A stretch of 64,000 bases of DNA from Simkaniaceae bacterium (GTDB taxonomy: Bacteria > Chlamydiota > Chlamydiia > Chlamydiales > Simkaniaceae): the NCBI GenBank assembly GCA_018399075.1, contig CP073763.1:558001-622000 (forward strand), given 5' to 3'. The notes under the pieces were generated by a model. The model did no database searches and was not told the origin of the DNA. It was given only the letters and a program-made list of their open reading frames with translations. The position numbers and the translations under genes were made by a program. This document shows, piece after piece, positions 1 through 9,288 of the stretch; position 1 is the stretch's first letter, and each line of letters starts with the position of its first letter.

Positions 1-48
1 CTGTCGTTCATAGTAAAAATCGATTCCATTTGCAGAAACTTTTGCCAT
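1..48 (-). CDS. alpha/beta hydrolase family protein, N-terminal 16 residues only
   Basis: Only the first 16 codons lie in the window; the gene runs leftwards off the edge. The start ATG (complement of 46-48) is preceded at the right distance by GGGAGT (complement of 55-60), which fixes it. The peptide MAKVSANGIDFYYERQ is the typical opening of alpha/beta-fold hydrolases (a short beta strand with the N-G-x-x-x-x-Y-E pattern before the oxyanion-hole strand), but neither catalytic residues nor substrate can be seen. A related esterase, lipase or haloperoxidase is equally possible. Confidence 0.55.
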   Translation of the reverse strand, partial: MAKVSANGIDFYYERQ

Positions 49-193
49 AAAATTACTCCCTAAAAAATTTCAAACTAACACATAGAAAAAAAATGTGATA
101 GACAAAAAGATGACTACATGATAAACGAATAGGTAAGTGAATACATAAGGCAATTATCCCTTTTATTCATAAAAAAACTTCCCCCTTCTTTTT

Positions 194-249
194 CCAGACT
201 GAGAAGTCTGGTCCCCGGCCGTTGTGTGAAAGCATAACGGCCTTTTTTT
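194..249 (+). terminator. double hairpin with T-run, rho-independent terminator-like
   Basis: Two adjacent stem-loops: 194-211 is a perfect 7-bp stem (CCAGACT/AGTCTGG) closed by a GAGA tetraloop, and 217-242 is a 10-bp stem with one mismatch (GGCCGTT/AACGGCC core) followed directly by seven T. This has the form of an intrinsic terminator reading rightwards, but no plus-strand gene lies to its left in the window, so it may end a transcript from a small unannotated RNA or be a relic. Confidence 0.6.
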
Positions 250-250
250 A

Positions 251-413
251 TCTTAGGATTGGGGGATTTGTTCGTACGAGTTGACTTATCTTTTGGAATC
301 CTTTTAAAAATGATTTCTCGGAAAGGGCTAATGGCCCTTCCCTTCATCATCATTTTCAAAATTATCCTCAAAATCTAAACCATCTCGTACGAAACATTCC
401 CCAACCCTAAGAC
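251..413. repeat. 163-bp foldback (inverted-repeat) element
   Basis: Bases 251-328 match the reverse complement of 334-413 over about 78 bp with roughly three quarters of positions identical. The best-preserved arms are around TTCGTACGAG (271-280) and CTCGTACGAA (385-394); the centre is AAGGGC-TAATG-GCCCTT at 323-339. The whole element would fold into one long hairpin. It looks like a MITE-like foldback or the remains of two inverted insertion-sequence ends. No clear target-site duplication is visible at the borders. No credible gene is encoded in it. Confidence 0.65.
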
Positions 414-435
414 GGTTGGAGGATAATCAGCAAAA

Positions 436-790
436 TTATTGATGATTAGGTTTGTCAATATGGTTATTAAGCAGCAGGACCCCAATCCCTGAAGTAAGGG
501 CGCCTTTAAGGGAAAGGGGACTAGTAATAGGAGAAATTCGTCCTTTTGAAATTGTTGATAATCCATTTTTTACACCCTCGGTGAATTTGCAGGCCGCTCC
601 TACAATGACCATTGCAGCTAGAGACTCTAAAAGGATTGAAATATAAATCATAGCTTCGGGAGAAGCTTTTTCCTATAAAAGCAGTAACGGCTCCATAGTA
701 TACAGCTTGAACCACTCTATTGCTGAAACGATAATCAGTGATTAGTTCTATCTGAGGATGGGAAGATTCTTCTGCTCTTATCTTTCGCAT
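436..790 (-). pseudogene. small membrane-protein gene broken by a frameshift
   Basis: A start at 790 opens a frame (MRKIRAEESSHPQ...) that reads well as far as AVYYGAVTAFIG, then loses character; a second frame, from about 665 down to 436, continues with KASPEAMIYISILLESLAAM and two hydrophobic stretches (AMVIVGAAC and a later GIGVLLL). The switch falls at a run of five A (complement of about 671-675, GGAAAAAGC). A single-base indel or slippage there would restore about 117 codons. Family not recognised; the product would be a small protein with one or two membrane segments. It may be a decayed gene, a sequencing indel, or less likely programmed slippage. Confidence 0.4.
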
Positions 791-1067
791 GAAAATCTGT
801 GCAAATTTTGGGAAGGAGCATTAAAGCTAACCATGATTTTCTCGTTGATTTGGAAAAAGTATAGAGGGAAGTTTGATTATTCTCAGAAAATATAAATTAA
901 TTAATTTAACAAATTAAAATATTCATTTTATATGCAATTAAATATTGGTTTCATATAATTTCAATCGTGGAGCAATAGGCTTTAGTTAAATTAACCAATA
1001 AATGTTGTATGTATAACTTTCCGGCAGGGCCGGGGAACTAGGGGAAACCTAGTTGAAGGAGAGGAAG
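791..1067 (+). promoter_or_regulatory. AT-rich intergenic region and structured leader of the 1068 gene
   Basis: No gene is seen here. Bases 880-1020 are very AT-rich. A possible -10 (TATAAC, 1012-1017) has only a weak -35 upstream. The leader then holds two perfect hairpins: 1021-1033 (CCGGC-AGG-GCCGG) and 1036-1054 (AACTAGG-GGAAA-CCTAGTT), ending two bases before the strong ribosome-binding site AAGGAG (1056-1061). The hairpins leave that site exposed and could stabilise the 5' end. Confidence 0.4.
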
Positions 1068-2006
1068 ATGTCTGCGGTTATTACGTTAGATGAAGGAAAG
1101 GTTTGTGGAATTGAGTCTGAAGTTGATCAATTAAAAGAAAGCTTTGATCTGCTTGATGTTTTTGAGGCGCGTCGGCGCTTGCAGGAGCTGGGAGGGGAGA
1201 TTGAAGGGGTGCGAGGGCAGGTTCGGACCCTCCGCGAACCACTTCTTCGGAAGATGGAAAGTTCTTATGCCACTCTTTTAGAACTTAAAAACCGCCTAGA
1301 GAGACAGGAGATGGGACGTCTTTTAACAGGGGCTGAGGTTCTTGTTGCCAGTGGAAATCAATATCAAGATGAAAGGGGAACGGCTGCCTGCGGTCCAATT
1401 GTGGGAAAAGCTTTAGAGAAGATGCTGCAGGGAGAATTAAATTCTCGGGAAGTCATGGATGGAGTGATTCAGTCTGGAACTAAAGCTTATGAAGAGCAGA
1501 TAGGAACTCTGGGTCAAAAAAGCTCATATTTTCAAATGGGAACACATTTGAATTGGAAAGAGGAGGTTGAACCTAGTTTTAGAGAAACGTTAGAAGGAGT
1601 TGGAGGGGTTATTAAGGGTGAGCTTACTTCTGATGCTAAAGGGGTTTATTTAGATATTCTTCAAAAATTGGAAACAAGACGAAAAGAGAGGAGAATTGGG
1701 GCCATGCTTCTTGTTGGAAGGGAGTATTTCGGTGTCTCTCTTGGGAAAGGGGAAATTTGCATTTTTGACTCGCATGGATCTCATGCAATCACAAGGGGGA
1801 ATTCTCCAGCATTTATGGTTAAAGCTAAGAGCTTAGAGCATGCTGCAGAGCTTTTAGCCTATAGGCGAGAATATTTAGGTGTAAAAGAGCTCGATGAAGT
1901 TTCATGTTATCCAGTTCAAGGGAAAGGAGCTAGCTCGAGTGAAGCCTTGACGCTGATTGATCCTGTTGAAGTCGAAGCTGTCATTCCAACCCCGATTCAT
2001 CATTAG
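1068..2006 (+). CDS. putative papain-fold cysteine protease-like protein (effector candidate)
   Basis: A 312-residue protein. ATG 1068 is chosen because AAGGAG lies 6 bases upstream; an in-frame TTG at 1053 would lie within the leader hairpin. The N-terminal ~90 residues are charged and probably coiled coil. Then comes G-T-A-A-C-G-P (Cys108), and about 125 residues later a strand pattern followed by I-F-D-S-H-G-S (Asp234, His236). A Cys followed by a D-x-H in a 'displays-as-FDSHG' strand is reminiscent of the herpesvirus tegument (C76-type) ubiquitin-specific proteases and related papain-fold enzymes. This is pattern inference only; overall similarity was not tested. No signal peptide or membrane segment. 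The next gene starts 45 bases downstream on the same strand, so they may be cotranscribed. It could instead be a structural or chaperone-like partner of that giant protein. Confidence 0.45.
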   Translation: MSAVITLDEGKVCGIESEVDQLKESFDLLDVFEARRRLQELGGEIEGVRGQVRTLREPLLRKMESSYATLLELKNRLERQEMGRLLTGAEVLVASGNQYQDERGTAACGPIVGKALEKMLQGELNSREVMDGVIQSGTKAYEEQIGTLGQKSSYFQMGTHLNWKEEVEPSFRETLEGVGGVIKGELTSDAKGVYLDILQKLETRRKERRIGAMLLVGREYFGVSLGKGEICIFDSHGSHAITRGNSPAFMVKAKSLEHAAELLAYRREYLGVKELDEVSCYPVQGKGASSSEALTLIDPVEVEAVIPTPIHH

Positions 2007-2051
2007 TTTCAGCCGATTATTACTGAGCAAAACCGGGATGATGTTGTAAGA

Positions 2052-5000
2052 ATGGTTCATGCTCTCGAAAAAATTACCCCTTCTGATACCCGAGCTGTGG
2101 AAGAGATTCTTGATCAATATAAAACGGTGGAGCTTTTTAGAGATCTAGGAAGTGGAATGGAGGTTCGTGCGACTGTTCTTGTTTTAAAGGCGGAGCTTTA
2201 TTTTCATGATGCCAAGCTTTTAACTCCCCAAAGGGTCGTAGCAAGAGAGGAGCTTAGAGCTCCCATTATTGAAGAATCGGATGGTGAAGAAGATATTTTT
2301 TATGACTGTGTTGATTATTTCGAAGATGAAATTCAAGGAAGAGTAGGGATTCAAGAAAAGCAGCAGCTTGTCCAAAAAGCAGCCGAGGTTGGAGCTCTTT
2401 TTATGAGGGATCACCTTCTCCCAGCAACGCTTAAGGAAGGCGCTTTAGATCATGATCTTATTGTTGAACGGGTAGAAGAATGGTTTGAGAAATTTCTCCC
2501 TACACTCTTTTTTGATCAAGGAGTAGCGACCTCACAGCAAAAAGCTGATCTTGGCCTGACCTGTGAAGTGATTGGTTCGATGACACGATTTATTAAAGAT
2601 TACAATGAAATGCGCTTTGCAATAGAGAAAAATGAGGGGAGATGTTCCCCTCATGAAATGCATGGAAAAGTTTATCATGAAATGTCAAAAGGAAAGGCTT
2701 CTGAACAAGAAATACTTTTTAATTTTTGCCAAAACCTTTTGAGTTTATATGAGGCTCAACAAGGAAAGACGATCGGAGAGGATAAAAAAAATCACATTGC
2801 ACTTAGCACAACGAAAGTGCTTGATGCAATGATCGATACAGTTTTATCGCCAGAGTTTTCTAAACTTTTAGTCTTGGGCTTTCTTGATGATGATAAGATT
2901 ATGGGAGAAATTCAAGAGCTTCAACCTAGAGAAACGTCTGAAACTGATGCAGGAGAGGTTCCTGCAGAGTTGCAACTAGAACTCACGAAACTTATCAATG
3001 AACTGATTGACTTTGGCAATCCCCGTTTTGGATCATGGATTGCTACAAGCATGCTGAAGACCCATTTTATGAGGACCGATAGCCCAGGGATAATGAAGTC
3101 AACCCTTCGGTTTGGGATGAGGATGCTTTCTAAACCTCTCTTTAAAGATGAGATTGGAGCATTCTTAAAAGAAGCTTTTTCTGTTCAGAAAACAGGTGGC
3201 GCTTCAAATGAGGAGTGGGTGAAAACAGCAACACTAGGCGTCAGTGTGATTCGTCGGTACGGTTGGACGGAGACTGGCGCATGTAAATTAGGAAGTGTGC
3301 AAGAAAAAGCTAATATTCCGGAAGCACTCTTCCAAAAAATTACAAAAATTGTCCATGAAAGTGGTCCAAAAGAAACAAGTCGGATGCTCAGTGTAACTTC
3401 ATGGGTAATGCCCTCTGTTCACACATTTGGAAAGAGTTTAACAGAAAATCTCTATGCTCTTTCTCAATCTAGAGAAATGATGCGGACATATACAGTCCGT
3501 TATCTTATTGGAGGCGTTTTAAGTGTAGAAGTGCAGCGGCAAAGAGCATTGATTTCTCCAAGAATTTCAACCCTTCCAGTCCTCCCTCAAGAAGGTGTGC
3601 CAGAGCAGCTGGGCCAAAGAATGTCTCTTTTAGTAGGGGATTATCTCCGGGGATATGTGAAAGAGCTCTACTTAAAAGAAAGCCCTCTTGTGACGAATGT
3701 TATCGACCTGAGTGTAACGATGGTTCAAGGCTTTCTCCCAGACATGGTTGCCTTATCAGCAAGAGAAAACAAGACCCTTTCAAAAGCCAAGCAGCAAATG
3801 GTTGTCGACTTTTATGGAGCGCTTGGACCCTTTTTGAAGGATTATGCATTAGCCATTCAAGAGGCAAAAAAAGACCCTGCCTATCCTGTTTTTGCTGTAC
3901 AGAGAAAAGAGGAGAGGTTGATCATTACGGCTTTAGAAAGAGTGCGAGGGGCTCCAGTAAAAATTTCTGATCGAGATGTGAACAAAAAATTAGAGGCAAT
4001 TTCTGATTTACTAATTCGGAGTCAATGCCATGGAGTGGCTCCCTTACAGGCGCAGCTTATTCGTTCAACAGCCTTTGTCCTTCCAGAGCTTTTAAAAGGG
4101 GGAATTGATCTTTTTTTCTCCCCCGATATGATGAATACTTTTCTCTTAAACTGTATTGAATCTTTTGATATGGATATGCCAGTGGATCCTGAGCATCAAT
4201 ATCAATCATGGGATACAGAGGTTTTATCGCGGTGGAATGATTCTCTTTTCTCTTTGATCAATGGTATGGCTGAGATCGGGGAACCACAAGGGAAAATGAG
4301 AGAAATCACTGAAACAGTGTTGGGTGTTGGAGATGGAGCCAGGCAAAATTTAGGATCCTTACTCACACGCTTTTCCTATGGTCCCAGCCCACTTCTTTCT
4401 CCAGCAGCCACTTTGCAAACTATATCCATTTTAGAAAAAGCACTCTTTACTCAAGAGAAGAAAGCAAGAATTACGAATGTTTTTAATGATTCTTTAAGAG
4501 GCAAAAGAGAAGAAGCTCTTAAAAGTGCTCTTCAAGGCCTATTAACCCGCCCCCTTCCGATGGATTCTATTCATTCAGTGACCAGGGGCTGGATGGGAGA
4601 AACCGTTCAAAAGGTGATGAATTTCGGGCAGACTGCAGCGAGTCATTTAGGATCTCTTTCATCGATTTTATCTAGTGAACAAGGGAGTAGTGTAGAAGGA
4701 CCTTTAATCCGCGCTTTCAAACATGAGGTTGATCAAAGAACCTCTGGAGCCTTAAGCTTCCTTCTTCCTGGAAGTGAAAGAAGTCTATCGAGTAGTTTTC
4801 ATGGATTTCTCTATGAGAAACTCACAGAGGTGATGAGTGGAAGTGATGTCGTTCAAAGTTTGACTTTGGGAAATCCTGTGATCAAATTTCTCGATAATGC
4901 TTGTAGCAATGTGATGAGCTTTTTCAAATCGAAAGCACTCATGCGGACCTTTGTTTATAACTATGTCTTGACTCCTCAGTTTTTTAATCACTTGGTTCAA

Positions 5001-8000
5001 AACCTTGATAAGGAAAAAGCGATTTCACAGTCGTCCCTTGCAGGGAATCTCCCAGGATCCCTTTTCCTTGATATGACAGCGTTTTCATGGGTTCTCCCTG
5101 GGCCAATGAGGAATCCAGCGCTACTCGATGCTCCAAAAATGGACCAAGGATTTCGATGGAATCCCCCTTTGCCTTCAGTGGATCTTGAAGGGTGCTTTGG
5201 AAGTGTGAGTAGGCAGCTACTTGAAAGTGAGCGTTTGTTCGAGGCTTCAAAAGCAAGTCCTACTCTAAATGCTCTCTTTGGAAAACTAAACTCATGGGAA
5301 AAAGAGGGGAAATTAGAGTCCGATCTGATTCAGGAGCTTGTCAATAATCTCGAAAATCCAGAAAGATTTTATGAAGGTGTTAAACAGCTTCTTAATACTT
5401 TAGAACAAAGTAACATTCTAACAAGGGATGAAAGAGTCGCCCTTAAAGGAGAAGCAAAGAAAGGAGAGTTTCCCTTTGTCTTTCGCTACCTTGATTTAAT
5501 GATGAGTGAAAAAACTCCCGTGATAATAGCTCTTTTTGGTCAGCATCCTCATGAATCATTAAGGGAAACTTTTCTGGAGCGAGCGGTTGGAGAGGTGAAT
5601 GGATCGGTGATCCAAAAAATGGAACCCCTCCATCTTGGAAAAGCCTTTGAAAAATGGTTGACTCCCTACCTAAAGGAAGGGGAAACGGTAAGACGACAAA
5701 TGCAAGCTGTTTTGGAGATTCTTGCAAATGATAAAAAAAGAGACTCAATTGCAGAAAAATTTGCTTATCTTTTGGGTGAGACTCAAAAATATATTCCATT
5801 AAGAGGAACCGATGCTCTTCTCCTTGCGGAAGTCTTAGAAGGGTTTAAAACTGCTGAAGATCCTCTTTCCAATGCTATGCAGTATTTTAGTATTCATGAA
5901 ACGGTCCAGTATTGGGAAAGCAAAACGGAAAAAATTCATCAAGTATTAGGGCACCTCCGTTTAGAAAACCCGACAGCATTTCCCGTGATGGAAACGATCG
6001 ATCCACAACTTAAAGGGTACTATCAAAAGTTGGGAACGGTATTATCAGAAATTTTGACCCCACCGTTTTCAGATAAGCTTAAGCTTGTCTATTCAGAACA
6101 ATTCTTATGCCGCTATCGTTCTCTTGCAGCGGCTATAGCTCCCTCAGAAGGGGAAAAGGTCCTTCATTCTTGTTCTGTAGCCATTACTGCCCATTCTATG
6201 AGTGGAAATGAGCACAAACTCCAGCTTCTTGGAGCGGCAAAGAAATCGATTGTGATGTCAGGTTGTTATTTTGGTGGAGAAATTTTTGGACGCTCTCTTG
6301 CAGTGATAGAGGGGAATCTTGAAGCAAATCCAGAGCTAGATGTGAAACTTATCGGTTCTGATTATATGTTAACGGGAGAAAATAAAGTGCAAATCCGCGC
6401 TTTAGAGGAAAAATATCCAAGGCGTTTCCTTATGCAAATCACCCCAGAAGTTCAACTCTATAGTAGCCCAATTTCAGACAGGACAAGCTACCGTACCAAC
6501 CATAGTAAAGTCCTTGTGATTGACTATGGAAAATATTTCGAAATGGGTGGGTCTGGTCTTGTCGATAAATGGGCAACGACAGGAATGGAGGGAATCCAAT
6601 CCCCATCGGGGCGACCTACGGAACCATTAGCATTTAGAGATGCTGACTTTATTTTTAAAAGTGAGGATAAACATGGTATTGGATATGCCCTCTATTTAGA
6701 ATTGACTAGCCTCTTTCCCGTTTGGGGAGCAAAGGATGTCAAGGGTCGAATCCAAGCCTCTTTTCATCCCCGTTTTCATCATGTTGTTAGGCCTTATTGT
6801 GACTTAGCAAGAGCTGCTAATATCGATGATCATGGAGAGCGAAACATGAGTGAGGAGGTGACTTTTTATTCAACAGGTCCTGATAGCACAGAAAATAATC
6901 TCCTAAAAGATCTGATTCGGGATATTGATAGTGCGCAAGAAATAATTCATATCCAACATATGTATTTCCATCCGACAGAAGAACTTCTAGATTCATTGAA
7001 AAGAGCTGCTGGCAGAGGAATTGCGATCGAAATTTGTACGAACCGCACAGGTCCTGATATGCCCTTTACCCATGAATTTTTTGTGGAGCTTTCACGCTCA
7101 AATTGGAAATCACTTTATGGGGGGAAAGCAAACCCTAAAATCAAGATTTATGAATTTAATGTCGCCAATACCACTTATCACAAAAAGATTGTGATGATTG
7201 ATAAAAGGACCATTTATCTTGGAAGTTCAAACCTAGGGGAAAAGAGCCTTAATATGAATGATCATGAAATAAACTTAAGAGTTAGTTCTAGAGATTTAGG
7301 GCGCGCTGTTTATGAAGAATTCCAAAGAGACACCGGACCAAATTTTGAGAGTATGGCAGAATCCTCCGATTCCCATCATATACAAGAAGGATTGCATCGC
7401 TTTGCTCAATCTTCTGATCGAAATGTACAAGCGCTTGCTGCAGCATCCCTTTCCCAAGTCCAATTCCTTGCAGCAAAAGGGTGCCCTCTCATTTCTATTA
7501 AATCTTGGGCTTATGGTGCAATTATAGGGAATTTTACAGCAGAGCCGACATTCTTTATTGGTTTTCAAAATATTGGGCATACAGATCGTGAGAGTTTCAA
7601 AGCGGTGATGGGTATCGATGAGCTTCAAGGGAAGATTTCCTCCAATTCTTTTATTATCAGAGAGATCCTCATGATTGCTAAGAGCTTTTCTAATCAAGCG
7701 ATTCCCCTTCGAAATCCCAATGATCAGAAATTTATGGAGGAGTTTAGTTTTAATCTCGAAGCCGGGAAAGATCCTAGAACTTCTTCAGCGAATGCTTATT
7801 TAGCTATTTCTCGTTCCTTACTCTCTGAGTCGATGCAAGTTTTTGCTGAGGGGCTTTCAAATACCATTCTCGAAGTAGAGCAGCATTCAGAAAAGAGAAA
7901 AGGGCTTTGCAGAGAGGTGCCAGCAAGTGAAGCGCCTCATATGCCTATTGATGGAGCAGCATTGGCTCAAGTTCAATCGAGCCTTTTGCAAAGATGGCTA

Positions 8001-8003
8001 TAA
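2052..8003 (+). CDS. giant phospholipase D-superfamily protein with two HKD motifs
   Basis: A 1,983-residue protein. Two H-x-K-x4-D motifs are present: His1484/Lys1486/Asp1491 (in a T-N-H-S-K-V context, followed by G-G-S-G) and His1710/Lys1712/Asp1717 (T-Y-H-K-K-I, followed by G-S-S-N). Two HKD motifs make one composite PLD active site, so the region ~1420-1760 is probably catalytic; the family includes phospholipases, cardiolipin synthases and nucleases. The first ~1,400 residues are mostly helical with no recognised domain, and no signal peptide is seen. Chlamydiae are known for PLD-like proteins in the plasticity zone, but those are much shorter. The start ATG at 2052 has only a poor ribosome-binding site, suggesting coupling with the upstream gene. 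A secreted membrane-modifying effector is the favoured reading, as inference. Confidence 0.75.
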   Translation: MVHALEKITPSDTRAVEEILDQYKTVELFRDLGSGMEVRATVLVLKAELYFHDAKLLTPQRVVAREELRAPIIEESDGEEDIFYDCVDYFEDEIQGRVGIQEKQQLVQKAAEVGALFMRDHLLPATLKEGALDHDLIVERVEEWFEKFLPTLFFDQGVATSQQKADLGLTCEVIGSMTRFIKDYNEMRFAIEKNEGRCSPHEMHGKVYHEMSKGKASEQEILFNFCQNLLSLYEAQQGKTIGEDKKNHIALSTTKVLDAMIDTVLSPEFSKLLVLGFLDDDKIMGEIQELQPRETSETDAGEVPAELQLELTKLINELIDFGNPRFGSWIATSMLKTHFMRTDSPGIMKSTLRFGMRMLSKPLFKDEIGAFLKEAFSVQKTGGASNEEWVKTATLGVSVIRRYGWTETGACKLGSVQEKANIPEALFQKITKIVHESGPKETSRMLSVTSWVMPSVHTFGKSLTENLYALSQSREMMRTYTVRYLIGGVLSVEVQRQRALISPRISTLPVLPQEGVPEQLGQRMSLLVGDYLRGYVKELYLKESPLVTNVIDLSVTMVQGFLPDMVALSARENKTLSKAKQQMVVDFYGALGPFLKDYALAIQEAKKDPAYPVFAVQRKEERLIITALERVRGAPVKISDRDVNKKLEAISDLLIRSQCHGVAPLQAQLIRSTAFVLPELLKGGIDLFFSPDMMNTFLLNCIESFDMDMPVDPEHQYQSWDTEVLSRWNDSLFSLINGMAEIGEPQGKMREITETVLGVGDGARQNLGSLLTRFSYGPSPLLSPAATLQTISILEKALFTQEKKARITNVFNDSLRGKREEALKSALQGLLTRPLPMDSIHSVTRGWMGETVQKVMNFGQTAASHLGSLSSILSSEQGSSVEGPLIRAFKHEVDQRTSGALSFLLPGSERSLSSSFHGFLYEKLTEVMSGSDVVQSLTLGNPVIKFLDNACSNVMSFFKSKALMRTFVYNYVLTPQFFNHLVQNLDKEKAISQSSLAGNLPGSLFLDMTAFSWVLPGPMRNPALLDAPKMDQGFRWNPPLPSVDLEGCFGSVSRQLLESERLFEASKASPTLNALFGKLNSWEKEGKLESDLIQELVNNLENPERFYEGVKQLLNTLEQSNILTRDERVALKGEAKKGEFPFVFRYLDLMMSEKTPVIIALFGQHPHESLRETFLERAVGEVNGSVIQKMEPLHLGKAFEKWLTPYLKEGETVRRQMQAVLEILANDKKRDSIAEKFAYLLGETQKYIPLRGTDALLLAEVLEGFKTAEDPLSNAMQYFSIHETVQYWESKTEKIHQVLGHLRLENPTAFPVMETIDPQLKGYYQKLGTVLSEILTPPFSDKLKLVYSEQFLCRYRSLAAAIAPSEGEKVLHSCSVAITAHSMSGNEHKLQLLGAAKKSIVMSGCYFGGEIFGRSLAVIEGNLEANPELDVKLIGSDYMLTGENKVQIRALEEKYPRRFLMQITPEVQLYSSPISDRTSYRTNHSKVLVIDYGKYFEMGGSGLVDKWATTGMEGIQSPSGRPTEPLAFRDADFIFKSEDKHGIGYALYLELTSLFPVWGAKDVKGRIQASFHPRFHHVVRPYCDLARAANIDDHGERNMSEEVTFYSTGPDSTENNLLKDLIRDIDSAQEIIHIQHMYFHPTEELLDSLKRAAGRGIAIEICTNRTGPDMPFTHEFFVELSRSNWKSLYGGKANPKIKIYEFNVANTTYHKKIVMIDKRTIYLGSSNLGEKSLNMNDHEINLRVSSRDLGRAVYEEFQRDTGPNFESMAESSDSHHIQEGLHRFAQSSDRNVQALAAASLSQVQFLAAKGCPLISIKSWAYGAIIGNFTAEPTFFIGFQNIGHTDRESFKAVMGIDELQGKISSNSFIIREILMIAKSFSNQAIPLRNPNDQKFMEEFSFNLEAGKDPRTSSANAYLAISRSLLSESMQVFAEGLSNTILEVEQHSEKRKGLCREVPASEAPHMPIDGAALAQVQSSLLQRWL

Positions 8004-8051
8004 CCTAATAGTTAGAGATTGTTTTAAGGGGGATAAAGCGCTTAAGGGAAT

Positions 8052-9221
8052 TTAAAAAAAAACCTTCAGCTTATCGAGGAACGACTTCTTCTGTGGGGAG
8101 TTTTCATCGCTTTCTGTTGCTTGGAAATCTTCGAGAAGAGATTTTTGTTTACTAGAAAGATTTACAGGAGTTTCTACGTTGATATGGATAAGGAGATCAC
8201 CTTTTCCATGACCATGAACATTTTTTAGTCCTTCACCTTTAACGCGGAGAACCTTTCCAGTTTGAGTCCCTGAGGGAATCGTCAGACGAACAGGCTTTTT
8301 AGAAAGGAGACGGGGAAGATCTTTCTTGCAGCCAAGTGCAGCTTCAGAAATACTTATAGGAAGAATAATAATTAAATCGTCTCCCTCGCGCTTAAACATA
8401 TCATGAGGTTTAACCTTGATATAAACATAAAGATCTCCAGGGGGACCTCCATGTTCTCCGGCATCTCCATAGCCCGCCATTTTAAGGCGCATTCCATCAT
8501 CAATACCAGCTGGTATTGGAACTTTGACACGTTCTTTTTTCTTTACTTTACCAACGCCATGACACTCATCGCATGTTGCTGTAATCATCTTACCCGAACC
8601 ATGACAGTGAGGGCAGGTGCTAGACATGCTGAAAAAGCCGCGCGATTGGTGAAGATGCCCTGTTCCATGACAAGTTGTACAAGCTTTAATATCGGAAGGA
8701 GAGCGAGCTCCATTTCCCTTACACTTGCCGCACTCAGCATAATTGGTGACGGCGATTTCTTTTTCGATCCCCTTTGCGGCATCTTCAAAAGAGACAGAGA
8801 GTTGTGCTTTTTTGCTCACCCCTTGACGGGCATAGTCTTGGCCTTCACCAAATCCTCCTCCAAAGAATGAATCAAAGATGGTATCACCACCTTGACCGGG
8901 ATGACCGCCGGGACCGCCCCCACCAAAGGCACCCATAAAGGTGCGGAGGGCTTCTTCCATAGATGAAAAACCAGCGCCACCACCAGCGCCCATTCCAGAT
9001 CCTTTTAGAGCATCGGATCCATACTGGTCATACATTTGCCGCTTTTGCTGATCGCTAAGGACTTCATAAGCTTCAGAAACTTCTTTGAACTGCTTCTCAG
9101 CATCAGGATTGTCTGCATTTTTATCAGGATGAAACTTAATCGCGAGCTTTCGATAAGCCTTTTTAATCTCATCTTGGCTTGCGTCCCTAGGAACGCCTAA
9201 AACTTGATAATAGTCTGTCAT
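8052..9221 (-). CDS. dnaJ: chaperone protein DnaJ
   Basis: A 389-residue type I J-protein, co-chaperone that delivers clients to DnaK and stimulates its ATPase. Visible in order: J domain with the HPD motif at residues 31-33; a Gly/Phe-rich linker (~72-125); a zinc-binding region with four C-x2-C-x-G-x-G repeats (C-G-K-C, C-T-T-C, C-P-H-C, C-D-E-C); and two C-terminal beta-sandwich client domains. Length is normal for the family. The gene lies downstream of rpsU on the same strand, as in other chlamydiae, and has its own promoter overlapped by a CIRCE element, which points to HrcA control. It ends convergent to the PLD gene with only 48 bases between. Confidence 0.98.
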   Translation of the reverse strand: MTDYYQVLGVPRDASQDEIKKAYRKLAIKFHPDKNADNPDAEKQFKEVSEAYEVLSDQQKRQMYDQYGSDALKGSGMGAGGGAGFSSMEEALRTFMGAFGGGGPGGHPGQGGDTIFDSFFGGGFGEGQDYARQGVSKKAQLSVSFEDAAKGIEKEIAVTNYAECGKCKGNGARSPSDIKACTTCHGTGHLHQSRGFFSMSSTCPHCHGSGKMITATCDECHGVGKVKKKERVKVPIPAGIDDGMRLKMAGYGDAGEHGGPPGDLYVYIKVKPHDMFKREGDDLIIILPISISEAALGCKKDLPRLLSKKPVRLTIPSGTQTGKVLRVKGEGLKNVHGHGKGDLLIHINVETPVNLSSKQKSLLEDFQATESDENSPQKKSFLDKLKVFF

Positions 9222-9230
9222 ATGCGCTTA

Positions 9231-9260
9231 AGTATAACGATTAGCACTCTTATATTTCAA
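9231..9260 (-). promoter_or_regulatory. sigma-66/70-type promoter of dnaJ
   Basis: On the minus strand, TTGAAA (complement of 9255-9260) and TATACT (complement of 9231-9236) are 18 bp apart. The predicted start site falls only a few bases before the dnaJ ATG at 9221, so the message would be nearly leaderless unless another promoter further up (for example rpsU's) is also used. The -35 lies inside the CIRCE spacer. Confidence 0.55.
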
Positions 9261-9267
9261 GTGCTAA
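9241..9267. promoter_or_regulatory. CIRCE operator (HrcA binding site)
   Basis: TTAGCACTC (9241-9249), nine spacer bases, then AAGTGCTAA (9259-9267). The CIRCE consensus is TTAGCACTC-N9-GAGTGCTAA, so 17 of 18 arm positions match with exact spacing. It overlaps the dnaJ promoter and lies about 20 bases before the start codon, the usual arrangement for HrcA repression of heat-shock genes. Confidence 0.93.
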
Positions 9268-9288
9268 ACTGGGGTTTGAGTTAATTTT

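Noticed and set aside
3800-6000. Long minus-strand open frames inside the PLD gene (e.g. 5443-5799)
   Set aside because: They have no ribosome-binding sites and their products look like antisense of a well-supported plus-strand protein.
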